Source: a virus. Taken from it: a stretch of 64,000 nucleotides of DNA. This document shows, one piece after another, positions 23,001-29,691 of this stretch. Every line of letters begins with the position of its first letter. Within the stretch, counting starts at the first letter, position 1. A program made the translations under genes and the position numbers. The notes beneath the pieces are model-generated. The model was not told where the DNA came from. It worked only from the letters and a program-made list of their open reading frames with translations, and did not search any database. The stretch lies in IMG/VR virus record IMGVR_UViG_3300034107_000725, positions 62,001 to 126,000 of that record, one strand, 5' to 3'.

Positions 23001-24443
23001 CTCAAGTCTGCTGGTGTTAACGTCGTCAAGCAAGGCACACAGACAAACATCATGGCGTTGACGGATAAGGATGTGGATGAGCTGGCCGGTGATCGCGAAC
23101 TCCAAAACGCGGAAGGCGTAGACTGGAATAAGGGGCTCAAGGAAATTTCTGGCGGCTTGTTTGACAAGTCGAAGACCGGAGGTCACGGGGGCAATCGTTG
23201 GAGCTATATCAAGCTGCACGAGCCGTTGCCAAACCCGGTGATGGAAGAACCCATCCGGCGTATGCTAGGTTTGACACAGAAACAGTTTCAAGGCGTAATC
23301 TCAGGCACGGAACCGTTATCTAAGTACGGCACAGGTCCGCAGGCTTTACAAAAGGCCCTGTCCGGAATGAATGTTGATGCTGAGATTGAGAAAGCCCGTA
23401 ACGCTATTTCAGCGGGTCGGGCCTCAGACAGGGATGCGGCGGTGAGGAAGCTAGGATACCTGAAGAGTGCTAAAAAGCTGGGTCTCCATCCTGGCGATTA
23501 CATGCTTACAAAAGTGCCTGTTCTGCCTCCTATGTTTCGACCCGTCAGCATGATGTCAAACGATATGCCACTGATTAACGATGCTAACTACCTTTACAAA
23601 GAGTTATTTGAGGCAAATAACAACCTCAAAAGCATTCAGAGCGAATTAGGACATGAAGCATCCGGGCTGGAACGAATGGCGGCGTACAATGCCTTCAAAG
23701 CTGTCACGGGTTTAGGCGATCCAATTAGCCAGAAAAGTCGAGATAAGAACGTCAAAGGTGTGCTTCAGTCTGTGTTTGGTTCCAGCCCCAAGTTCAGTAC
23801 ACTACAACGCAAACTGATTTCCACCACTGTGGATAACGTCGGGCGGGCGGTGATCACCCCCAATCCGGATCTGGACATGGATTCGGTCGGCCTGCCCGAA
23901 GAGAAAGCCTTCAAGGCGTATGAGAAGTTCGTCACCCGGCGGCTGGTCCGTCAGGGTATGTCGATGAGAGTGGCTCGCGAACACATTGCAAACAAATCGA
24001 AGCTGGCACGCAATATTCTGCTTGAGGAGATGGATCATCGTCCGGTATACATCAGCCGGTCTCCTGTTCTTCACAAGTTTGGGATTTTGGCAATGAAGCC
24101 AAGACTAACCAAGGGTGATACACTTCAGGTTAGCCCTCTCATCGTTAAAGGCTTTAACGCTGACTTTGATGGCGATGCTATGAATTATCACGTACCGAGC
24201 ACAGAAAAGGCCCGACAAGAAGCTCTTGACCGACTTCTACCTAGCCGAAACTTGTTCAGTCTGTCAGACTTTAAATCCGTGATGCACGCTCCGGCAAACG
24301 AGTTTGTCGGCGGTTTGTACCACGCTACGAAATCCGTTAGCGATCGCCCTAAAAAGATCTTTCGATCGCTACAGGATGCTAAGCGGGCCTACGCACGGGG
24401 CGATATTTCTATCGACGATCGCGTGCAAATCCTAGAATCTTAA
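20004..24443 (+). CDS. RNA polymerase beta fused to N-terminal half of beta'
   Basis: The 1479-residue protein is a multisubunit-type RNA polymerase chain. Residues 1 to about 1015 are beta: FINNGTEYTLKNQQRLLPGVY, YVDPVRTPESGKVGVDTYL, VSWQGKNFEDAVVISEGF, VGDKLSGRYGDKGVIADVIP, LNPLGVITRTNPAQMSELYLG and the GGSEGSKRIGMLDTNALLSHGA block. From about 1045 it is beta': TKVPVLPPMFRPVSM, DNVGRAVITPNPDLDM, SRSPVLHKFGILAMKPRL, and NADFDGDAM at 1385-1393 with catalytic Asp 1387, 1389 and 1391. It stops about 85 residues after that motif. The bridge helix and trigger loop are on the chain at 26153. The organisation equals rpoB-rpoC1 fused, with rpoC2 separate. No sigma-like gene was recognised. Confidence 0.93.
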   Translation: MQPLTPNLLEPESSSLLTPAASIQPLPPAPDYREFGDTVKTRSRIYDNVLNAAKNIQPVSNDRHTLRLADVDYMDSDRVSKRDQKAAILNGLTRGRRLRGTWELVDNASQQVLDSKRSVLMTVPHLTERGTFINNGTEYTLKNQQRLLPGVYTRERDNGEIESHANVLPGKGVSHRYFLDPEKGQFKIRLGQGTVSLMPLLKSMGATSEQIKNAWGKDLYASNFNSDDAGEHKKLRAKFLNAKELQGDEQAQRAALVQKFANMELDPEVTKRTLGNPHAGLTLDAVMDITKKLIQVSRREAEPDDRDALTYQSFLGPEDLLAERISRDKGGLRRQLLWQMSGQGNLQKMPSSALHKQLQAAIMGSGLGQAIEEINPAELYDKSTAVSRLGEGGIPSTDAIPKESRSVQPSMFGYVDPVRTPESGKVGVDTYLARGARKGSDGKLYAQFNDVRTGETIYKTPQAVADLTLGFPGSMQQLGKRVAAMRNGKMVYVPKHEIDLELPSMEEAFNPLSNMIPMKSQVKGQRLVMASRMTTQALPIAGAEAPLVQSAIPGTNGQKSYEELYAGAMGALRAPQGGTVTGVDDDGIHVRYEDGTSDTHEMYQNFPFNRKTFIHQTPVVRPGDQFGPDQLLAQSNYTDKTGATALGRNARTAYVSWQGKNFEDAVVISEGFARKMASEHMYQNSLEVDDKTQLGKHNYIQKFPGKFDKATLAKMDDSGVIKPGTVVHYGDPLILGTSQRETSYNKVHKKGQAGHTDAAIIWDHHDDGTVTDVVMGKTGPTVVVKATSAMQVGDKLSGRYGDKGVIADVIPDHQMPHDSDKQPFEVLLNPLGVITRTNPAQMSELYLGKLAAKLGRPIKVQDFDSSKDMGEWVSQELAREGLSDLEDINDPSKDQKIGGIATGHRFFMKLHHTAESKGQSRGGGAYTADDAPAKGGSEGSKRIGMLDTNALLSHGATATLQDVSAVRGQKNDQYWMQFMSGYNPTASKVPFVYQKFVNQLKSAGVNVVKQGTQTNIMALTDKDVDELAGDRELQNAEGVDWNKGLKEISGGLFDKSKTGGHGGNRWSYIKLHEPLPNPVMEEPIRRMLGLTQKQFQGVISGTEPLSKYGTGPQALQKALSGMNVDAEIEKARNAISAGRASDRDAAVRKLGYLKSAKKLGLHPGDYMLTKVPVLPPMFRPVSMMSNDMPLINDANYLYKELFEANNNLKSIQSELGHEASGLERMAAYNAFKAVTGLGDPISQKSRDKNVKGVLQSVFGSSPKFSTLQRKLISTTVDNVGRAVITPNPDLDMDSVGLPEEKAFKAYEKFVTRRLVRQGMSMRVAREHIANKSKLARNILLEEMDHRPVYISRSPVLHKFGILAMKPRLTKGDTLQVSPLIVKGFNADFDGDAMNYHVPSTEKARQEALDRLLPSRNLFSLSDFKSVMHAPANEFVGGLYHATKSVSDRPKKIFRSLQDAKRAYARGDISIDDRVQILES

Positions 24444-24473
24444 CCAGATCAGATTGACAAGGAGATCATAACG

Positions 24474-25187
24474 ATGGGACTGAACCTCGAGCTTCTTAAA
24501 CAAGCCCGATATAACGTACGGGAGCTGGAAAAATCAGCATTTGTAGCTGCCGGTGACCCGTCAATGGGTGGAGATCCTGCGGCTATGGCTGGTGGCGGTG
24601 CTCCTCCTATGGACCCAGCTATGGCTGGCGGTGCCCCTCCAATGGATCCGGCGATGGCTGGCGGTGCCCCTCCAATGGATCCGGCGATGGCGGGTGGTGC
24701 TCCTCCTATGGATCCGGCGATGGCTGGCGGCGGCGATCCAATGGCTGCAATCATGCCGATGATTCAGCAAGCGGTACAGCAAGCAATGGCAGCCAACGGT
24801 GGCGGCGGTAGTGGTCCACAAGCAGGCGGGCCCGGAATCAAACCCAAGATCGACGTCAACGTCGAAATCATGCAGATGAAGAAGATGTTGGCCAAGATGA
24901 TGGACGCCATGGGAATCCACATGCCCGTAGCCGACATGGTGGCCACACCAGAAGATCTCAATCAGATTGCACAAGGTGGAGCCGGTTTCGCCGCAGCTAC
25001 GCCTGATAACGGTGGCGGACTGGGAGCCATCAAGCCGATACAGGCTATGAAGGCCGCAGAAGACTGGGAAAGCGGTGTAGCCTTTACACCTCCTTCCGAG
25101 AATTCATTCCAGCAGTCACACAACGTCACAAGAAGTACGGCAAACATGGCAACAGCGTTATTGCTGCGTAACCGTATGACGGGTTGA
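24474..25187 (+). CDS. Low-complexity Gly/Ala/Pro/Met repeat protein
   Basis: The 237-residue protein starts LKQARYNVRELEKSAFVAAGDPS, which contains two K-x-A motifs, then has about five units of A-M-A-G-G-A-P-P-M-D-P (residues 37-85), a Gly-rich linker and a helical part IMQMKKMLAKMMDAMG. It ends with a Ser/Asn-rich tail. The repeat echoes DPAAMGGDPEAMGGG in the scaffold-like protein at 37935. It lies between the two polymerase genes and may be a linker or scaffold within the virion. AAGGAG precedes the ATG. Confidence 0.65.
   Translation: MGLNLELLKQARYNVRELEKSAFVAAGDPSMGGDPAAMAGGGAPPMDPAMAGGAPPMDPAMAGGAPPMDPAMAGGAPPMDPAMAGGGDPMAAIMPMIQQAVQQAMAANGGGGSGPQAGGPGIKPKIDVNVEIMQMKKMLAKMMDAMGIHMPVADMVATPEDLNQIAQGGAGFAAATPDNGGGLGAIKPIQAMKAAEDWESGVAFTPPSENSFQQSHNVTRSTANMATALLLRNRMTG
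24582..24740 (+). repeat. 33-base tandem repeat inside coding sequence
   Basis: Four near-identical units of 33-36 bases (starts 24582, 24618, 24651, 24684) and a partial fifth (24717) encode A-M-A-G-G-A-P-P-M-D-P. Units 2 and 3 differ by one base, so they are recent duplications or are kept alike by recombination. Confidence 0.9.
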
Positions 25188-25203
25188 GCAGAAGGACAGT
25201 TCG

Positions 25204-25428
25204 ATGTTCTTTGTCGAGATATTGGAAAGTATCGGGAAGCCTCCCTTGCGGGTGGAGGCTTCTCAGGTGGTTATTCGAATGGCTGACGGTACTCCCGTCA
25301 GTGTAGCTGCGGTCTTTGGCACTGCAAGCAGTGTTTTGGTTTCACACTGTGAAGACCCAAACTTTAACGCAAACTTGCGTAAGCTGGGCATCAATGAAAC
25401 CGTTATCTCTACTAGACTGAAGGTATGA
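25204..25428 (+). CDS. Small hypothetical protein (74 aa)
   Basis: The protein is a compact beta-rich domain (MFFVEILESIGKPPLRVEASQVVIRMADGTPVSVAAVFG) with two short helices at the end. AAGGA (25193-25197) is the ribosome site, and the stop is one base before the next ATG, so expression is coupled. It lies in the group of three genes between the polymerase halves. It could be a small polymerase-associated subunit, but no similarity to omega or a known subunit was seen. Confidence 0.55.
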   Translation: MFFVEILESIGKPPLRVEASQVVIRMADGTPVSVAAVFGTASSVLVSHCEDPNFNANLRKLGINETVISTRLKV

Positions 25429-25429
25429 C

Positions 25430-26140
25430 ATGTCCGACCCGACACGATCTGCTGATAAGGCTTATTACGCTTCCCGAACTCCGTTAGATATACGGGGCAC
25501 TCGCGAAGGGCGATCAAATCCGCCAAAATTCCCAAGCTATCAGCACAAAGGTTACGACTCCACCGCGTCGTCTGACAAATACTATGCGGTGCAACCGGCT
25601 AAAGTGGATGCTCCTGTAGCTCAGGCCGTGCGGCAGAAACCTGCACGGAACACAGTAGCACAGAAAACCGAGCTGATTATCACAGATACGGATAATCTGT
25701 TACGGCGGTTAAGCGATATACTAAGAGATAACGATGTTGAGGTCGTTGTTAAAGGCGATGCAGAATTGATCCGACAGGCACGAATGATTTTGGATTTATC
25801 TGTAGGCCGAAACGAGTTTACACGACAGCAGGCAGACTCTGTGTCATTCGCGGTGGTTGAAGCAAAGATCACAGTACCCGACGTAGCGGTTGTGGACGTA
25901 GCACCAGAACCAGTAGTAGAGGTAGCCGCAGAGCCAGAGCCAGTAGCAGAACCGGAACCAGAAGTAATTCCGGAGCCCGTGATACGGGATGAAATTGCTG
26001 AACTTCTGGCAGCACCAACACCGGTTGTCAAAAAAAGTAAGCCTAAGCAGGTCAGACAGGCCAAGAAGCCCGAGGCTAAAACTATCACGGAAGATGACAT
26101 CGCTGCCGCTCTTGGCCTAGGCGATGATAGCGACGACTAA
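25430..26140 (+). CDS. Acidic Pro/Glu-repeat protein between polymerase genes
   Basis: The 236-residue protein has a Tyr-rich basic N-terminus (DKAYYASRTPLDIRGTREG), a small folded middle (LLRRLSDILRDNDVEVVVKGDAELIRQARMILD), a run of alternating Pro, Glu, Ala and Val from about residue 160 to 185, and a basic then acidic C-terminus (KKSKPKQVRQAKK, DDIAAALGLGDDSDD). The disordered acidic run may act as a tether. The position directly before the beta' C-terminal gene suggests association with the polymerase, but this is only positional. Confidence 0.6.
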   Translation: MSDPTRSADKAYYASRTPLDIRGTREGRSNPPKFPSYQHKGYDSTASSDKYYAVQPAKVDAPVAQAVRQKPARNTVAQKTELIITDTDNLLRRLSDILRDNDVEVVVKGDAELIRQARMILDLSVGRNEFTRQQADSVSFAVVEAKITVPDVAVVDVAPEPVVEVAAEPEPVAEPEPEVIPEPVIRDEIAELLAAPTPVVKKSKPKQVRQAKKPEAKTITEDDIAAALGLGDDSDD

Positions 26141-26152
26141 GAGGCTGTTTGC

Positions 26153-29100
26153 ATGCTGAATACGACTGTCGGCCAACTGTTGGTAAACGAATCACTGCCT
26201 GAAGACTTGCGGGACTATAACCGAGTCCTGGACAAGAAAGGTATGGGTGCGTTGTTACAGCAGGTGGCTCGACAGTATCCAGAAAAGTACCGTGAAGTGT
26301 CGTTTCAGCTGAGTCAGGTTGGGCAGAGGTCAGCTCAAGACCAGGGGGGTATGTCGTTCGGCATGCGTCACCTGAAACGAAGTAAGATCGCCAACGAAAC
26401 TCGGAAACGGATTCAGGGGCAGCTAGACAACATCTTGTCTGATGACTCGCTCACAGATCAGCAACGCAACGATCTGATTGTGAAAACAGTTGGACGTGAG
26501 AGCGAACCGCAGCAGAAGGCAGTGCTGGAAGAAGCCATTCAAGCCAAGAATCCGTTAGCAATGCAAGTGCTTTCAGGTAGCCGCGGTAAGCCTATGAATC
26601 TTGCCAGCTTGCTGGCAGCAGATATGCTGTACTCGGACCACAGGGATGAGGTTATTCCAATTCCGGTGCTTCGCAGTTACAGCGAAGGCTTGTCCCCGGA
26701 AGAATACTGGGCTGGAACTTATGGTGCTCGTCGCGGGATCATCGCAACTAAGTTTGCCACTCAGGAAGCGGGATTTCTGAGCAAACAGTTAAATCAAGCA
26801 GGTCACCGGCTGGTCGTAATGGGTGAAGAGGGTGACGAAGATCCGGAAGCACCTACTCGGGGTTTGGTCGTTGATACTGACGACATGGACAACGAGGGTT
26901 CGCTTTTGGCTCGGGACGTAGGACCGTACAAGCGAAACACCCCACTTACCCCCAAGATTCTCAAACAACTACAGCGACTTGGCAAAAACCGGATTTTAGT
27001 CAGGTCGCCGATGGTTGGTGGTTCTCCTGAGGGTGGTGTTTATGCTCGAGACGTTGGTATCCGTGAACACGGTACCTTGGCAGGGTTAGGCGAGCAGGTC
27101 GGACTTCAGGCAGCTCAGGCTTTGTCTGAACCGATTAGCCAAGGGCAGCTTTCGGCAAAGCACTCTGGCGGCGTTGCCGGGCAGGAAAAGGCGGTTGGTG
27201 GATTCCAATACATCAATCAGCTGATTCAAACGCCCAAGAAGATGCAGGGTGGAGCTGCTCACTCTACATTGGACGGTACGGTGCAGCGAGTAGAACCTGC
27301 TGCTGCCGGTGGGTTCAACGTAACGATTGACGGCAAGCCGCACTATGTAGGTGAGGGCTTTGGTGTCAAAGTTAAAAAAGGGGATAACGTCGAAGCCGGG
27401 GATGTGCTTAGCGACGGTATTCCCAATCCAGCGGTCATCACTCAGTACAAAGGTGTTGGTGAGGGTCGCCGTTACTTTGTCAACGAATTCCGCAAAGCTA
27501 TGTCAGCTAGCGGTATGCAGGGACACCGCCGCAACATTGAGTTGCTGGCACGCGGATTAATCAATCACGTTAAGCTCACGGAAGAGACTGACGATCATGC
27601 TCCGGACGATATCGTCCCGTATTCTACGTTGGAGCATACATACAAGCCACGGGAAGGCCATGAGCGTCTAACGCCCAAAAAAGCGTTGGGCCAGTATCTG
27701 GAACGTCCGGTGTTGCACTACACCATTGGCACTAAGATTCGCCCGTCGATGCTTAGAGACTTCGATGATTTCGGAGTCCAGGCAATCCCGGTGCATAAGA
27801 ATCCGCCACCGTTCGAGCCACATATGGTACGAGGTATGTACCAAATGCAGCACGATCCGGATTGGATGACCCAGATGTACGGTTCCGGACTCAAAAAGAG
27901 TCTGCTGGAATCCACAGCACGTGGAGCAACCAGCGAGGAACGGGGTACCAGCTTCATCCCCAGCTTGGCGTCAGGCACTGATTTTGGCGAAGTCCCAGAT
28001 CGTGCAGTGATTCAGCCTAAGCCTGCATATTCATTGCCTAAAGTATCCATTCCTGACTTGGAGCCTGAAAATTCAGGATCCACGTTCTTTGGAGGCCGAT
28101 ACAAAGTAGGCATGCAAAAAAGGGCGGTAGAAGCGACCCCACCCAAAGTCGAGGCTCCGGCCTCCACATCTATGTCGGCTCCTACCGCCCCTACTCCCTC
28201 CCCGTCGAATGCCGCAGAGTTGGGTAGCAATAATATTATGTCCCCGGCTACAACTGTCCAGCCCAAACTGGATACAGTGACTCAGCCGATTCAACCGCCA
28301 GCGGATATACCACAGGCAAGCCAGACTCCTAGAGCAAGCCAGACTCCTCCAGCCAGTCAACCGCCGCCAGCCAGTACACCAGCACAGGTTCGGGCAGATG
28401 TGATGCAGGCTTCAAGAACCGCAACTCCGCCTCCGATTCAAGAACCTTTGCCGCAGATTAAAAGACCGTCAACTAAGATGCCAGAGCTATCTACTGGAAC
28501 CGCATCCACTTCTCGGCTAACCAGTTCTCGGCTAGGCTCACAAACAGCAGGCATTCCATGGTGGCGGGCAACAGCAAAGCCGACAGACACGACATGGAAT
28601 AAAACAGAAAATACCGAATTCCATTCTCAGCCTAACTCTGTGTTAGGTGCGACACCGTCTGTGGCCAACCTGGCTGCGAGTCGTTCCTACGCACCAGAGC
28701 CTCCAGCTGCACCTGTAAAGGGTTATGCAGATTATGCTCAAGACGCCTGGGACGCGTTTAAAAACCCTGTAACAACGATTAGTAATCAACTCTACGGTAC
28801 GCCGGAACCTACTGCGGGTAACTCGTTTTCCGATGATGGAAATCTGTTGGCTCGCTCTGGGGTAAATATGGGTCTTAAACAAATGATGGGCCGCTCTGCC
28901 CCGGCTGCGATTACTGCAGCAGCTGAAGCTGCAGTTCCATTGTCTCGGGTGGGTCGATTGGCAGCCGGAGCTCGAGCTTTGTTGCCGGGGTTTTTACCTG
29001 GGGCCAGACTGGCAGCCGGAGGTGCCGCAAGTGCTGCGGGTGGTCTATCTTTGGCACCGGCAGCGATAGGCTTTGCTGCGGTTAACGCAGGCACTGAGCT

Positions 29101-29335
29101 GCTTGACGCAGGCGGTCTTTTGCCAGAATGGGCGGGTGGAGATGGTTGGGGTACTATGGGCTGGGATCAAACTGGCTTCGAAAACGACTTTAAAGATCGG
29201 AGTATACCGGGGGCTGCCTTACATACCGTTATGAACCCACTTAAAAGCATATGGGCTGGCGGTACACGACTAGGTGATGCAGGTTATAGGGGAACGAGCT
29301 GGCTGTACGACAAGTTTAGAGGCGGGGCAAAATAG
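26153..29335 (+). CDS. RNA polymerase beta' C-terminal half with virion-type extension
   Basis: Residues 1 to about 630 are the second half of beta'. SGSRGKPMNLASLLAADM matches the SGARG region, YSEGLSPEEYWAGTYGARRG and TKFATQEAGFLSKQLNQAG are the trigger-loop region (about 176-215), and HGTLAGLGEQVGLQAAQALSEPISQGQ (about 305-331) matches the conserved GEAVGxxAAQSIGEPGTQ block. After that the chain leaves RNA-polymerase homology. Residues about 650-780 are Pro/Ser/Thr-rich, and about 900-1000 are Gly/Ala-rich hydrophobic (ARALLPGFLPGARLAAGGAASAAGG, LAPAAIGFAAVNAG). K-x-A occurs at MQKRAVEA near the junction. Such a tail is absent from cellular beta' and points to packaging and membrane passage. 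Confidence 0.9.
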   Translation: MLNTTVGQLLVNESLPEDLRDYNRVLDKKGMGALLQQVARQYPEKYREVSFQLSQVGQRSAQDQGGMSFGMRHLKRSKIANETRKRIQGQLDNILSDDSLTDQQRNDLIVKTVGRESEPQQKAVLEEAIQAKNPLAMQVLSGSRGKPMNLASLLAADMLYSDHRDEVIPIPVLRSYSEGLSPEEYWAGTYGARRGIIATKFATQEAGFLSKQLNQAGHRLVVMGEEGDEDPEAPTRGLVVDTDDMDNEGSLLARDVGPYKRNTPLTPKILKQLQRLGKNRILVRSPMVGGSPEGGVYARDVGIREHGTLAGLGEQVGLQAAQALSEPISQGQLSAKHSGGVAGQEKAVGGFQYINQLIQTPKKMQGGAAHSTLDGTVQRVEPAAAGGFNVTIDGKPHYVGEGFGVKVKKGDNVEAGDVLSDGIPNPAVITQYKGVGEGRRYFVNEFRKAMSASGMQGHRRNIELLARGLINHVKLTEETDDHAPDDIVPYSTLEHTYKPREGHERLTPKKALGQYLERPVLHYTIGTKIRPSMLRDFDDFGVQAIPVHKNPPPFEPHMVRGMYQMQHDPDWMTQMYGSGLKKSLLESTARGATSEERGTSFIPSLASGTDFGEVPDRAVIQPKPAYSLPKVSIPDLEPENSGSTFFGGRYKVGMQKRAVEATPPKVEAPASTSMSAPTAPTPSPSNAAELGSNNIMSPATTVQPKLDTVTQPIQPPADIPQASQTPRASQTPPASQPPPASTPAQVRADVMQASRTATPPPIQEPLPQIKRPSTKMPELSTGTASTSRLTSSRLGSQTAGIPWWRATAKPTDTTWNKTENTEFHSQPNSVLGATPSVANLAASRSYAPEPPAAPVKGYADYAQDAWDAFKNPVTTISNQLYGTPEPTAGNSFSDDGNLLARSGVNMGLKQMMGRSAPAAITAAAEAAVPLSRVGRLAAGARALLPGFLPGARLAAGGAASAAGGLSLAPAAIGFAAVNAGTELLDAGGLLPEWAGGDGWGTMGWDQTGFENDFKDRSIPGAALHTVMNPLKSIWAGGTRLGDAGYRGTSWLYDKFRGGAK

Positions 29336-29416
29336 TGTTTGGGTTGCGATGTTAGCCCACGTCGGGCTAAACTGAGTTATCCATCTATCTCTTTTTGTAA
29401 AATCCAGGTGATCAGG

Positions 29417-29641
29417 ATGTTCAACGGAATAATGCTTGGCGGTATCAGCGAGAAGTATGCGGGTGCTTACCTCTTGCCTCCAGCCAAACGGAAGAAGAAA
29501 AAGCCACAACCCGATGAAGTTGATCCAGAAGTGCTGGATAAAGTGGCATCTGCCGTTGTGCGTAATCAACAGGCTATCATGCAACAACAACTGGCGGCAG
29601 GCGACCTGGGCGGCGGCTGGAATCCATACGACCAAGTCTAA
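29417..29641 (+). CDS. Small basic protein (74 aa)
   Basis: The ATG at 29417 follows AGGTG at 29407-29411. The protein has an N-terminal Gly-rich start (MFNGIMLGGISEKYAGAYLLPPAKRKKKKPQP), a basic run KRKKKK and a helix with VLDKVASAVV, which carries the K-x-A pattern. A stem-loop (TTAGCCC 29352-29358 with GGGCTAA 29364-29370) lies between the polymerase gene and this one. No family was recognised; a small virion component is likely from context. Confidence 0.55.
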   Translation: MFNGIMLGGISEKYAGAYLLPPAKRKKKKPQPDEVDPEVLDKVASAVVRNQQAIMQQQLAAGDLGGGWNPYDQV

Positions 29642-29691
29642 GCCAACATCACTTCTCTGGAACTGACGAGCTGTTGCTCACGGAAGGGACC

